Assembly (NCBI GenBank): GCA_963828285.1
Contig: CAWHEB010000001.1
Location: 615,960 to 679,959 of the forward strand
Length of the DNA stretch: 64,000 nt
Reading direction: 5' to 3'
Origin: DAIOEK01 sp963828285
GTDB taxonomy: Bacteria; Chloroflexota; Anaerolineae; Anaerolineales; Anaerolineaceae
Shown: in pieces, positions 44,560 through 53,105 of the stretch
Layout: the number at the start of each line of letters is the position of its first letter
How positions within the stretch are numbered: the first letter of the stretch is position 1
The notes under the pieces: model-generated
The model's database searches: none
Seen by the model: the letters and a program-made list of their open reading frames with translations, nothing else
What the model was told of the DNA's origin: nothing
Program-made: the position numbers and the translations under genes

Positions 44560-45570
44560 ATGGGTCAAACATATTCATTATCTCAGAAAAATTCCAGTGC
44601 TACCTTTTACGTTGGGAAAATCCCGATCTATGGTAGGGTTATCCTCGCTCCGATGGATGGTTTATCAGACCAACCCACTCGATCTTTCTACCGCAAATTC
44701 GGTTCAGCGATAAGTTATACCGAATTCCTGAACACGATCGACATTTTGCACTGGAACCGAAATATAGGAACCCGTTCCTCCTTTGAAGAGGAAGAACGTC
44801 CCGTTGCCTTTCAACTTTTGGACAACGATCCGGTGCGATTGTTGGATGCAGCAAAAATCATGTATCCGCTGAAACCGGATATCTTTGATCTAAACTTTGG
44901 TTGCCCTGCCAGAGTAGTAACCAGCAGGGGAGCAGGGGCAAGTCTTCTGCGACAACCCACTGTCATTGGTCACATGATTTCTCAATTCAACAAAGAGTTT
45001 GAAATACCTGTAACCGCCAAGATCAGGTTAGGCTGGGACGAATCTAATTTGAATTATATTGAAGTGGCAAAGGTAATCGAAGGAAATGGCGGTGCATTAA
45101 TTGCAGTCCATGGTCGGACTCGTGCTCAAGCGTATGCTGGAGTCGCAAGGTGGCAACCGATCGCTGAGGTAAAAAAGTGTTTGAAAATCCCGGTTGTGGC
45201 TAATGGAGATATTCGATCCGTTTCCGATATCCAGCGAGTTTTGGAAACAACCGGTTGTGATGGTGTAATGGTCGGACGAGCAGCACTTGGGAATCCATGG
45301 ATCTTCTGTGGTATGGAAAAAAATGATATCCCCCTGGAAAATCGAATCCCTGTTATCAATGAACATTTACAGATGATGACAGATTTTTTCGGAATAGAAT
45401 TCGGCATACTGCTCTTTCGAAAACATCTAAAAGCATACCTGCGTGACCTTCCCATCCCTAGAGAGGATATACTTGGACTAATGTCGGGTACATCAATTGA
45501 TGAAATTGCCAACCGTTTATCTTCCATCGATATACAGAACCCGATTAAAGATATCGAAAATGATGCCTGA
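44560..45570 (+). CDS. tRNA-dihydrouridine synthase (Dus family)
   Basis: A 336-residue FMN-dependent enzyme that reduces uridines in tRNA. 'VILAPMDGLSDQPTR' opens the TIM barrel. 'DLNFGCPARVVTSRGAGASLL' contains the catalytic Cys and the conserved Gly-Ala run, 'LIAVHGRTRAQAY' has the FMN-phosphate/His region and 'PVVANGDIRS' is also present. The C-terminal ~90 residues are the helical tRNA-binding domain. The last part overlaps the start of the SpoU-type methyltransferase by 11 bases, so two RNA-modifying enzymes are made from one message. The position modified (DusA/B/C) was not decided. Confidence 0.9.
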   Translation: MGQTYSLSQKNSSATFYVGKIPIYGRVILAPMDGLSDQPTRSFYRKFGSAISYTEFLNTIDILHWNRNIGTRSSFEEEERPVAFQLLDNDPVRLLDAAKIMYPLKPDIFDLNFGCPARVVTSRGAGASLLRQPTVIGHMISQFNKEFEIPVTAKIRLGWDESNLNYIEVAKVIEGNGGALIAVHGRTRAQAYAGVARWQPIAEVKKCLKIPVVANGDIRSVSDIQRVLETTGCDGVMVGRAALGNPWIFCGMEKNDIPLENRIPVINEHLQMMTDFFGIEFGILLFRKHLKAYLRDLPIPREDILGLMSGTSIDEIANRLSSIDIQNPIKDIENDA

Positions 45571-46201
45571 TGTAATGAGACAGTGTGTCCGTTTAGCCTG
45601 CGCATTCCGTTTCCCTGGACCGGACAAATTGGAGTTTCCATGTCCGAAGTGCGGCAGCGCAACAAATATCACTGATCATATACCAAATCTTTCTCCAGTC
45701 CGAACCAACCGTCCCTTAGGTCAATATCCCCATTTGGAAATTGGATTGGATAATCTGCGCTCCGTCTTCAATGTCGGCAGCATTTTCCGAACTGCTGATG
45801 CTACAGGAATAGAGCATGTTCATCTCTTCGGAACCTCGCCTACTCCCACTCATCCTAAAATGGATAAAACTGCACTTGGTGCGGAATTAGTCATCCCGTG
45901 GACTCAATACTGGGATGGGGTATCTGCCGTGAATGAACTAAAACATCGTGGCTTGGAGATTTGGTGCCTGGAATATTCCCCCGAATCAAAAAACCTTTTT
46001 ACTTTGCCTGCTCCCGATCTGAATAAACCGCATTTACTGATCGTTGGTAATGAAAACAACGGCATTGATCCAAAGATCATGGCTCTTGCAAATCACTCTG
46101 TTTATCTACCAATGATGGGCGAAAAAGAGTCATTGAATGTGGCCAGTGCTTTTGCAGTCGCAGCATACTGGTTCATATTCAATTGGGGAAAGAATGAATA
46201 G
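45560..46201 (+). CDS. SpoU/TrmH-family RNA 2'-O-methyltransferase with N-terminal zinc ribbon
   Basis: About 213 residues. The C-terminal 150 residues are a SPOUT (TrmH) methyltransferase: 'NLRSVFNVGSIFRTADATG' (motif 1), 'LLIVGNENNGID' (motif 2) and 'LPMMGEKESLNVASAFAVAAY' (motif 3). The N-terminal ~45 residues hold Cys pairs ('QCVRLACAFRFP' and 'FPCPKCGSA') that would form a zinc ribbon, an uncommon addition. ATGs at 45560, 45563 and 45572 are possible; the first is used here. The start overlaps the Dus gene and the end overlaps the next gene. The target nucleotide in tRNA or rRNA is not known. Confidence 0.85.
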   Translation: MMPDVMRQCVRLACAFRFPGPDKLEFPCPKCGSATNITDHIPNLSPVRTNRPLGQYPHLEIGLDNLRSVFNVGSIFRTADATGIEHVHLFGTSPTPTHPKMDKTALGAELVIPWTQYWDGVSAVNELKHRGLEIWCLEYSPESKNLFTLPAPDLNKPHLLIVGNENNGIDPKIMALANHSVYLPMMGEKESLNVASAFAVAAYWFIFNWGKNE

Positions 46202-46610
46202 ACTTTCAACTCCAACAAGGGTTTGGATCATCAGACTTTGTATTTGTGCCGTGACAGCCTGGAATCTTCAGGCTGCATTTTCATTGCTCATTGATCCTTC
46301 CAGACAGAGTAGATATTTTATGGTGGAAGGGCAGATTGGAATAATCACAGTTATCTCATTTGGGATTCTTTTTGTAATGTGGAATATTCCATATATCTTT
46401 GCTATTATTCATCCTATCAAATGGAATATTCTATTAAAAGTAATTCTATTAATGCAGTTGATCGGGGTTATCGGTGAAATATGGATCTTTCCGCTCGCTA
46501 GAGATTTGGCGTCCATACGAATAATGATCCAGCGATTTATTATGTTCGATACCGCTGGGTTGGTATTACTTGGATTTGCATTGTATACATCCAGATCAAA
46601 AAGGGACTGA
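46194..46610 (+). CDS. Small membrane protein, unknown
   Basis: A 138-residue protein with four hydrophobic segments, starting 'MNRLSTPTRVWIIRLCIC'. The ATG at 46194 follows GGGGAAAG and overlaps the end of the methyltransferase gene by 8 bases. There are no catalytic motifs. Its tail is short and basic ('YTSRSKRD'). It is followed one base later by the rhodanese gene, so it belongs to the same operon. I do not recognise the family. Confidence 0.6.
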   Translation: MNRLSTPTRVWIIRLCICAVTAWNLQAAFSLLIDPSRQSRYFMVEGQIGIITVISFGILFVMWNIPYIFAIIHPIKWNILLKVILLMQLIGVIGEIWIFPLARDLASIRIMIQRFIMFDTAGLVLLGFALYTSRSKRD

Positions 46611-46611
46611 T

Positions 46612-47463
46612 ATGTTCTCAACGACAATAACAACAAAAGAACTTAATCAGCATTTATATGACTCTAACTGGTTAATCGTAGATTGTTCTTTTACCAGCGC
46701 TCAACCAGAGGATGGGTATTTGAATTACCTGGATGTACATGTTCCAGGGGCAAAATATGCTCATCTGAATAACGACCTCGCATCACAACCAACCCCAACT
46801 ACCGGAAGACATCCATTACCGGATCCGGTCAAATTTAATTTGCTGATATCTTCATGGAATCTTACCCCAGATACTCAGGTTGTTTGTTATGACATGGATG
46901 GAGGAGCATCGGCAGCTGCAAGGTTATGGTGGTTATTAAGGTCATATGGACATAACAAGGTTGCAGTTTTGGATGGTGGATTGCCCGCCTGGTTCTTGGA
47001 TGATTTTCCTGTTAAATCTGGAGAAGTGAAATCGAGCGATTCTGGAATCCATACAAATTTATCCATCGATCCATCGACTTATGTGGAAAGTCAGCAGTTG
47101 GAGAAAATACTTAAACAAGTAGAATGGTTGGTCTTAGATGCCCGGTCTCTTCTCCGTTATACTGGCATGGAGGAATTGGTCGATAGAACTGGCGGTAGAA
47201 TTCCCGGAGCAAAATCCCTCCCTTATGCTTCGTTATTAGACGAAGCTTTACACTTAATGCCAGACGAGCAACTTAATAAAATGTTTTCGCAAATAATGAA
47301 TAAGGTCCCTGCAGACCATGTGATTGTGTATTGTGGCTCTTCAGTCATATCGAATATGGTCGTCCTGGCTATGGAAAAGATAGGATTGCATGGTGCCAAA
47401 CTGTACGCCGGCTCGTGGAGTGAATGGATCACTGATTCGAACCACCCCATCGCAACTCGATAA
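46612..47463 (+). CDS. Thiosulfate/3-mercaptopyruvate sulfurtransferase (two-domain rhodanese)
   Basis: A 283-residue protein with two rhodanese domains. The N-terminal one is inactive (Asp in 'VVCYDMDGG' in place of the loop Cys). The C-terminal one has the catalytic Cys241 in 'VIVYCGSSVISNM', followed by the family ending 'LYAGSWSEW'. These enzymes move sulfane sulfur from thiosulfate or mercaptopyruvate to an acceptor. It begins one base after the preceding gene. A separate promoter just downstream controls an FmdB/CsoR-like/OsmC unit, which also fits sulfur or thiol handling. Confidence 0.88.
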   Translation: MFSTTITTKELNQHLYDSNWLIVDCSFTSAQPEDGYLNYLDVHVPGAKYAHLNNDLASQPTPTTGRHPLPDPVKFNLLISSWNLTPDTQVVCYDMDGGASAAARLWWLLRSYGHNKVAVLDGGLPAWFLDDFPVKSGEVKSSDSGIHTNLSIDPSTYVESQQLEKILKQVEWLVLDARSLLRYTGMEELVDRTGGRIPGAKSLPYASLLDEALHLMPDEQLNKMFSQIMNKVPADHVIVYCGSSVISNMVVLAMEKIGLHGAKLYAGSWSEWITDSNHPIATR

Positions 47464-47471
47464 GGATTGTA

Positions 47472-47499
47472 TTGACATTCATGTTATTTATGCTATACT
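47472..47499 (+). promoter_or_regulatory. Sigma70-type promoter of the FmdB/CsoR-like/OsmC operon
   Basis: TTGACA (47472-47477) and TATACT (47494-47499) with 16 bases between, 39 bases before the first ATG. The -10 box is inside a palindrome described separately. Confidence 0.75.
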
Positions 47500-47512
47500 C
47501 CCGTATAGTATA
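47494..47512. promoter_or_regulatory. Inverted repeat, probable operator for the CsoR/RcnR-like regulator
   Basis: TATACT-CCCGTAT-AGTATA: six-base arms around seven bases. The core TACT-N7-AGTA with a C-run has the same layout as the known RcnR site (TACT-G6-N-AGTA). It covers the -10 box, so binding would block transcription of the operon that encodes a regulator of that family. Confidence 0.6.
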
Positions 47513-47537
47513 GTTATTTTATTGGGAGTGATACATC

Positions 47538-47744
47538 ATGCCTCTGTATGAATATCGTTGTGAAGAATGTGGAACAAAATTTGAAAAAGTTGTCAACATT
47601 TCATCGAGTGATCAACCTCAAGAATGCCCTATCTGCAAGGAAGACAGTTGCCATCGGTTAATATCAACTTTTGCTACCATGGGGAGATCGGTTACCTCAC
47701 AAACTGCTTCATCTTGCGGTTCCAGTGGTAGCCGATTTACTTGA
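47538..47744 (+). CDS. FmdB-family zinc ribbon protein
   Basis: A 68-residue protein. 'MPLYEYRCEECGTKFEKVV' and 'CPICKEDSCHRLIS' give the CxxC...CxxC zinc ribbon of the FmdB (regulatory protein, CxxC_CXXC_SSSS) family, and the Ser-rich tail 'SSCGSSGSRFT' is typical. It is the first gene after the promoter at 47472. Its role is unknown in most bacteria; some members regulate amide or formamide use. It is transcribed with the CsoR-like regulator and OsmC. Confidence 0.85.
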   Translation: MPLYEYRCEECGTKFEKVVNISSSDQPQECPICKEDSCHRLISTFATMGRSVTSQTASSCGSSGSRFT

Positions 47745-47784
47745 GGATAACCAATCTGCCGTGAGCAGACAAAGGGAAGGCGAA

Positions 47785-48042
47785 ATGACTAATTTGGAAA
47801 CAAAAAACAATATGCTCTTAAGATTAAAGCGTATCGAAGGTCAGATCCGGGGTATTCAGAAAATGATCGAGGAAGACAGAGAGTGTGGGGAAATCGCGCA
47901 GCAGCTTCAGGCAGTACGAAGTGCAATCCACGCCACAAATCAGAACCTCATTCAACACTATCTGGATGAGTGCTTACTGGATGCAAATCTTCCTGCGAAA
48001 CGAATGACTGAGATAAGCAAGCTGTTTAATTACCTGGATTGA
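47785..48042 (+). CDS. CsoR/FrmR/CstR-family regulator (DUF156)
   Basis: An 85-residue all-helical repressor of the metal- or thiol-sensing CsoR superfamily. 'RLKRIEGQIRGIQKMIEEDREC' is the conserved first half. Cys34 and Cys63 are 29 residues apart, as in copper-sensing CsoR. Four residues before the second Cys, where CsoR has His, this protein has Tyr59 (a His is at 58). That difference, together with rhodanese and OsmC genes nearby, makes a persulfide sensor (CstR-like) as likely as a copper sensor. GGGAAGG precedes the ATG. It probably binds the palindrome at 47494. Confidence 0.85.
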   Translation: MTNLETKNNMLLRLKRIEGQIRGIQKMIEEDRECGEIAQQLQAVRSAIHATNQNLIQHYLDECLLDANLPAKRMTEISKLFNYLD

Positions 48043-48049
48043 GGACAAA

Positions 48050-48457
48050 ATGGCAAATACCATTGTTCGGTGGGTCACCGGCAGACAATTTATAGGTACA
48101 GATTCAACAAAACATTCCGTGGTGCTATCCTCCACCGGGGAAGGGGTAGGTGTAAAACCCTCCGAAATGCTGCTGGTTGCCCTCTCTTCATGTACCGCTG
48201 TGGATATTGTGGATATTATGGAAAAGAAAAAGATCAAAATGACCCTATTGGAAATTAAAGCTAATGGGGAACAAGATCAGGATCCTCCGTGGACTTATCG
48301 TAAAATCCAACTACATTATAGGGTCGCTGCCCAAGGACTAACCGATAGCGTTCTGGAACACATTATCGATCTCTCAGTCAATAAATACTGTTCGGTTGCG
48401 GCAACTATCCGTGGAGTGGCTGAAATCGTTACATCTTTTGAAATCGTCAATGAATAA
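48050..48457 (+). CDS. OsmC/Ohr-family protein
   Basis: A 135-residue OsmC-like protein. The two redox Cys residues are Cys48 in 'LVALSSCTAVDIV' and Cys114 in 'NKYCSVAATI', in the usual places. OsmC/Ohr proteins reduce organic hydroperoxides; in sulfur-handling operons relatives may act on persulfides or sulfur transfer instead. It begins 7 bases after the CsoR-like regulator, whose signal could be the same thiol or peroxide. Length and domain are normal. Confidence 0.85.
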   Translation: MANTIVRWVTGRQFIGTDSTKHSVVLSSTGEGVGVKPSEMLLVALSSCTAVDIVDIMEKKKIKMTLLEIKANGEQDQDPPWTYRKIQLHYRVAAQGLTDSVLEHIIDLSVNKYCSVAATIRGVAEIVTSFEIVNE

Positions 48458-48549
48458 GTGATGAAAATTATATAGTCGTAGCAGTTGTTTGGTAACCGCT
48501 GCCTTTTTGTACTATTGCATATTGTCTCGTGCGATACCATAATTGACAA

Positions 48550-49674
48550 GTGAAGAACAAACTAACCGGTTTCAAAATCCATTTAATCGTATGGGGCATT
48601 CTTTTCGTAATAATTGCCTGCAATCAATCCAGCCCTTCCTCGATCCAACCAATCCCAACCCTGTCAATATCTCCATTCGACGTTAAGCAGAATGTTTATG
48701 GTTTTTTCCCGACACCGGTCGAAGTGAGTACCAAATCAGTTTTTGACATATACAGCAAAATCGGTGATCACGCTGATGTGGTTCTTTTACAGCAGGAAAT
48801 CCCATGGGAGGACTTCAAAGGTGACACAGCTGCAAATTCTTCAAAGATCGAGGATATTCGTAATCAATACATTCTTGCCCATCAAAACAATCTGGATGTG
48901 ATCTTTATCGTTGACCCTCTCAATGGATTGAATCGAAGGGAATTCTCCAATTTGCCGAAAGGTTGGAAAGCCGGTTTCTCAAATCCGGACATCCGGTCAG
49001 CAATGACCAACTTCACGCTGAGAATTGTTCGTGACTTTCAACCTCGTTATCTTGGCTTGGCTTCCGAAATCAATACTTATATGGAATCGTACCCTGATGA
49101 TGTAACTAATATCATCAGCTTATATGATGAGATATATGATCAAGTCAAACAGGAATCACCAGATACACAAATTTTTGTCACTTTCCAATGGGAAGAGATC
49201 AATAATCTCATACCTGGAATCGGACCAGACCAGAAACCATTCGAAAAGGATTGGGATCAAATAGAAGCATTCGAACCCAGGTTGGATCTTTGGGTGATCT
49301 CTTCATACCCATTTGTAGCCTTTGATTCTGCTTCTGAAATACCGACGGATTATTATTCTAGTTTGGCTACACGGACTAACAAACCTATTGCTGTCGCCGA
49401 AGGCGGCTACCCGACAAAACAGAAAGGGACAGAACAAGATCAGGTCGATTATCTCAACGCAATTCACTCGCAACTCGCTGATCGTTTGAAATTTTGGATT
49501 TATCTGGTCTTAAGTGATTTTGATATAAACTCTTATGCCAGGATGATGCTGTTACAAGGACACTTCAAAGATGTCGATACTCTAAGATGGTTTTCGACAG
49601 TGGGGTTAATGAATACAAAAGCAATTCCTAAGCTTGCACTGGATACATGGGATAGATTTAGGATAGAAGAATAG
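48550..49674 (+). CDS. Lipoprotein with glycosidase-like TIM barrel
   Basis: A 374-residue lipoprotein starting at GTG. The signal peptide ends in the lipobox 'FVIIAC' (Cys24), followed by a Ser/Pro-rich stretch. The rest looks like a clan GH-A barrel: 'YLGLASEINTYMESYPDD' and 'PIAVAEGGYPTKQKG' contain Glu residues in positions expected for acid/base and nucleophile, and 'DLWVISSYPF' is a typical strand. I do not recognise an exact family; related domains include GH53-like galactanases. It is exported and anchored outside. The 226 bases that follow (49675-49900) hold only a TATACT box near 49822 and the next ribosome site. Confidence 0.65.
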   Translation: MKNKLTGFKIHLIVWGILFVIIACNQSSPSSIQPIPTLSISPFDVKQNVYGFFPTPVEVSTKSVFDIYSKIGDHADVVLLQQEIPWEDFKGDTAANSSKIEDIRNQYILAHQNNLDVIFIVDPLNGLNRREFSNLPKGWKAGFSNPDIRSAMTNFTLRIVRDFQPRYLGLASEINTYMESYPDDVTNIISLYDEIYDQVKQESPDTQIFVTFQWEEINNLIPGIGPDQKPFEKDWDQIEAFEPRLDLWVISSYPFVAFDSASEIPTDYYSSLATRTNKPIAVAEGGYPTKQKGTEQDQVDYLNAIHSQLADRLKFWIYLVLSDFDINSYARMMLLQGHFKDVDTLRWFSTVGLMNTKAIPKLALDTWDRFRIEE

Positions 49675-49900
49675 TTCCCTCCTTTCACAGTATTAAGTTG
49701 AGTTGTCAGAATCTAAGCCTCTATATTCATTGATAAATTGGTATTAATAGATGAATGTCACCATATTTAAGTTTTCATTCCCCTTTTTTATTATGGTGAA
49801 CCTCTGCATTATTTTCTAGTGTATACTAAAAAATGTCTGAAAATTATGAAATTTAGGGGATTCACCCCTTTTATATATTCGCATCACTCAGGAGGATCAT

Positions 49901-52012
49901 GTGAAAGAAGATGCCATTACCGGATTGATGAATCCAAAAAGTTTGGCTATCGTTGGCGCGTCAGATACGCCGGGTAAAATCGGTTACACCGTCATCAAAA
50001 ACCTGATCGATAGCGGTTATCAGGGAAAAGTTTACCCAATAAACCCCAATGCGACAGAAATCTTAGGTTTCAAAGTATATAAATCGGTACTGGATGTTCC
50101 TGGTGAGATCAACTCAGCGGTTATCACCATCCCTGCAAAATTTGTGATGCCTGTTGTCGAAGAATGCGGACAAAAGGGTGTCAAGGGACTCATCATCATC
50201 ACTTCTGGATTCAGTGAAACCGGCAATAAAGATTTGGAAGACCAGCTTGTCAGCCTGGCAAAAAGTAAAGGCATGCGTGTCCTTGGTCCAAACATAGTTG
50301 GAACACTGTCCAACTCAGACCACATGAATGCTTCTTTCGCACCATTCCTCCCATTACCAGGCAAGGCTTCGTTACTAACTCAAAGTGGAGCTTTACTCAT
50401 TGCAATTGACGCATCAACCTTCACCAGAGGTGTTGGATTCGACAAACTCGTATCACTTGGAAACATGTCCGATGTTGATTTCGGCGATTTGATCACATAT
50501 CTTGATGAGGATCCGAATACATCCTGTATCTGCTTGTATATTGAAGGTATTCGGGATGGTCGCAAATTCCTTGATTCATGTCAGAATTCCCATACACCCA
50601 TTATTGCCCTCAAATCGGGCGTTTCTGCTCATGGAGCTGCAGCTGCAGCTTCTCATACCGGTTCATTGGCCGGATCCGGTAAAATCTATGATGCCGCATT
50701 CCAACAGGCTGGTGTAGTGCGAGCGATGGACTTGAATAACCTGTTCGATCGTACGCTAGCACTATCGCTGCAACCCCCTATGAAAGGTGAAAACATGCTG
50801 GTCATCACCAATGGTGGTGGGGTTGGTGTATTGGCAACTGATGCAGCCGAACGATATGGTGTACCGATGAAATTTGCACCAGAAGATGTTCAAGAACAGT
50901 TGAAAAAACATATGCCGTCATATGGCTCTGCCAAGAATCCTGTGGACCTGACCGGAATGGCTGGTAATGAATGGTATTATAACTCAGTAAAATTCTCATA
51001 TGCTCACCAGTGGACCGATGCTTTGGTTGTTCTCTATTGTGAGACAGCCCAAACAAATCCGCTAGAGATTGCTCAATCCATAAAAAAGGCTGTAGATGAT
51101 TCAGGAGTAAAAGGAAAACCTGTCGCGGTAAGCTTCGTCGGAGGTGAAAAATCTGATAAGGCTATGCGTTGGTTGGTCGACAATGGTATTCCTGCTTATA
51201 ACGCCCCGGATCTTGCAGTAAACGCAATGGCAACTCTGCATGAATTTGCTCATATGAAAGAAATGCTCAGCGAGGATCCTTATCCTTGTACCGCCGATGG
51301 AAGCAAAGTTGCCCGACCAATCATAGCAAACGCAAGGAAAGATGGACGTGGTGCTTTAACCGAGATTGAATCCAAAGATGTCTTTGCAGCATATGGATTA
51401 CCTGTTGCCAAGACGTACCTGGCTAAAACGGAAGATGAAGCCGTCAAGCTTGCAAAAGAAATAGGCTTCCCCCTGGTAATGAAGATTGTTTCACCTCAAA
51501 TTCTTCACAAATCAGATGCTGGCGGTGTCAAAGTCAACATTAAAGACGAAGCCGGTGTCCGAGAAGCATATAATACTATCCTTGCGAATGCCAAGAAATA
51601 CAAAGCTGACGCTGATGTTCATGGTATCGCTGTCCAGGAGATGGCACCCTGGGGAACAGAAACAATTATCGGCAGCGTCAATGACACGACCTTTGGTCCT
51701 ACGGTCATGTTTGGGCTAGGCGGAATTTTTGTTGAAGTCCTAAAAGACGTTACTTTCCGTGTAGCACCTATCGGTAAAAGCCAGGCATTAAAAATGCTAG
51801 GTGAAATACGCGGAGCTCCCATTCTGGCGGGTGCCCGTGGCGAATCTCCCCGTGATCAAGCTGCATTGGCAGAAGTTTTATGCAAATACGCAGCGATGAT
51901 CCACGATCTTGGAGATGAAATCCTCGAAACTGACGCCAATCCCGTTTTGGTATACGAAGTTGGTAAAGGTGTCAAAGTTGTAGATGCCCGGGTTATTCTG
52001 AAAACAAAATAG
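49901..52012 (+). CDS. ADP-forming acyl-CoA synthetase (acetyl-CoA synthetase, fused alpha-beta)
   Basis: A 703-residue fused enzyme that makes ATP from acetyl-CoA or acyl-CoA (ADP + Pi + acyl-CoA to acid + ATP + CoA). It has a CoA-binding Rossmann domain ('PKSLAIVGASDTPGKIG'), a CoA-ligase domain with the phosphorylated His in 'AAASHTGSLAGSG', and a C-terminal ATP-grasp domain ('GFPLVMKIVSPQILHKSDAGG'). GTG 49901 follows GGAGGA. A strong terminator follows. It would provide substrate-level ATP in fermenting cells. It is not next to the aldehyde oxidoreductase, but both fit a ferredoxin-based fermentation. Confidence 0.92.
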   Translation: MKEDAITGLMNPKSLAIVGASDTPGKIGYTVIKNLIDSGYQGKVYPINPNATEILGFKVYKSVLDVPGEINSAVITIPAKFVMPVVEECGQKGVKGLIIITSGFSETGNKDLEDQLVSLAKSKGMRVLGPNIVGTLSNSDHMNASFAPFLPLPGKASLLTQSGALLIAIDASTFTRGVGFDKLVSLGNMSDVDFGDLITYLDEDPNTSCICLYIEGIRDGRKFLDSCQNSHTPIIALKSGVSAHGAAAAASHTGSLAGSGKIYDAAFQQAGVVRAMDLNNLFDRTLALSLQPPMKGENMLVITNGGGVGVLATDAAERYGVPMKFAPEDVQEQLKKHMPSYGSAKNPVDLTGMAGNEWYYNSVKFSYAHQWTDALVVLYCETAQTNPLEIAQSIKKAVDDSGVKGKPVAVSFVGGEKSDKAMRWLVDNGIPAYNAPDLAVNAMATLHEFAHMKEMLSEDPYPCTADGSKVARPIIANARKDGRGALTEIESKDVFAAYGLPVAKTYLAKTEDEAVKLAKEIGFPLVMKIVSPQILHKSDAGGVKVNIKDEAGVREAYNTILANAKKYKADADVHGIAVQEMAPWGTETIIGSVNDTTFGPTVMFGLGGIFVEVLKDVTFRVAPIGKSQALKMLGEIRGAPILAGARGESPRDQAALAEVLCKYAAMIHDLGDEILETDANPVLVYEVGKGVKVVDARVILKTK

Positions 52013-52021
52013 TTCTATCCG

Positions 52022-52059
52022 GAAACCCCCGTCCAAGTTGGACGGGGGTTTCTTTATTT
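52022..52059 (+). terminator. Intrinsic terminator after the ADP-forming synthetase
   Basis: GAAACCCCCGTCC (52022-52034) pairs with GGACGGGGGTTTC (52040-52052) around AAGTT, followed by T-rich sequence. Confidence 0.9.
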
Positions 52060-52113
52060 AATCGTTTTGAATGATTATATGAAAACAGTATAATTGAAGT
52101 GAATGGAGAAAAA

Positions 52114-52389
52114 ATGGACGATGATCTGATAACTGTATATGAAGCTAGGGGGCATTTGGAAGGTGAAATGATCCGTGCATTTTTGGAAGCAAACGGAATC
52201 AAAGCCGGGGTCATCCAGGAAAGTGCAGGTTTGGTCTACGGATTGACGGTCGGTTCGTTGGGGCGAGTTGAGATCATAGTCAATAAATCTGATGTCAGTA
52301 AAGCTGAGGAGTTATTGGCTGCATATGATGACAATCGCATCGATCTTTCTGGTGAAAACCTGGATGAACCAGATTCCAAAGGAGAATGA
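52114..52389 (+). CDS. DUF2007-type small signalling protein
   Basis: A 91-residue protein starting 'MDDDLITVYEARGHLEGEMI'. It matches the DUF2007 fold ('prokaryotic signal transducing'), in which the conserved part is 'AFLEANGIKAGV...VNKSDVSKAEELL'. The ATG at 52114 follows GGAGAAA; an upstream GTG is less likely. It ends within the ribosome site of the next gene. Function in the family is not known beyond a PII-like ferredoxin-fold guess. Confidence 0.7.
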   Translation: MDDDLITVYEARGHLEGEMIRAFLEANGIKAGVIQESAGLVYGLTVGSLGRVEIIVNKSDVSKAEELLAAYDDNRIDLSGENLDEPDSKGE

Positions 52390-52391
52390 AA

Positions 52392-53031
52392 ATGGGCAAC
52401 AATTATTTATTAAGATTACTTGGTGAAAAAGAATTTGTTCTTTATATTGCGCGCCAACATTGGTTGGTTCTAATAATTTCGATCCTTCCTGAAGTAACTT
52501 TATTCATTCTGATGCTATTCGCCATCATTTTTTCGGTTCTCTCCTTTCAAATTCTTGGAATATGGTTCGCCGCGATCTTATTACTATTACCGATTATCTC
52601 CCTTATTCGCGATACTTTGATTTGGTGGAACAGACAATATGTGATTACCAATCGACGGGTAATCCAGGTTAATGGAGTGATCAACAAAGATGTAATCGAA
52701 CTCTTCGTTAGAAAAAGTGAATGATGTAAAATTAGTCCAATCTTTCTGGGGAAGGATATTGAACTTTGGAAATATTGAGATCATGACAGCCAGTGAACTG
52801 GGTGCTAATACGTTCAGTCGTATTTCTGATCCCATTAAGTTTAAAACCACCATGTTGGATGCCAAGGAAAAAGAAGAAAATCAAGTCGGCGAGATGATTG
52901 TTGAGGGGATGAAAACAGCTTCCATACCTGAGATGATCGAAAAAGTTGGTGAGCTCCGCACAAAAGGTTTGATCACAGAAGAAGAGTTTCAAATGAAGAA
53001 AAGTGAATTGTTATCCAAGATCACCAAGTAA
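52392..53031 (+). CDS. PH-domain/SHOCT membrane protein (one frameshift)
   Basis: Two frames form one ~212-residue protein. The N-terminal part has two membrane helices and ends in the PH-like motif 'YVITNRRVIQVNGVINKDVI'. One extra base near 52697 shifts the frame, and the protein continues 'LEKVNDVKLVQSFWGRILNF' and 'GNIEIMTASELG' to a C-terminal SHOCT domain ('KVGELRTKGLITEEEFQMKK'). Bacterial PH (bPH_2) and SHOCT together are common in small membrane proteins of unknown role. ATG 52392 is favoured by the AGGAG spacing. It follows the DUF2007 gene directly. Confidence 0.75.
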
Positions 53032-53040
53032 TTTGAAGAT

Positions 53041-53078
53041 AAAACAGTCGGAGGAAAATATCCTCCGACTGTTTTTTT
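53041..53078. terminator. Bidirectional intrinsic terminator
   Basis: A 14-bp stem (53042-53055 with 53061-53074) with a five-base loop, T-run on the plus side and A-run on the minus side. It lies between convergent genes. Confidence 0.9.
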
Positions 53079-53105
53079 ATGGAAATCTTGTATATTCCAG
53101 ATAAA

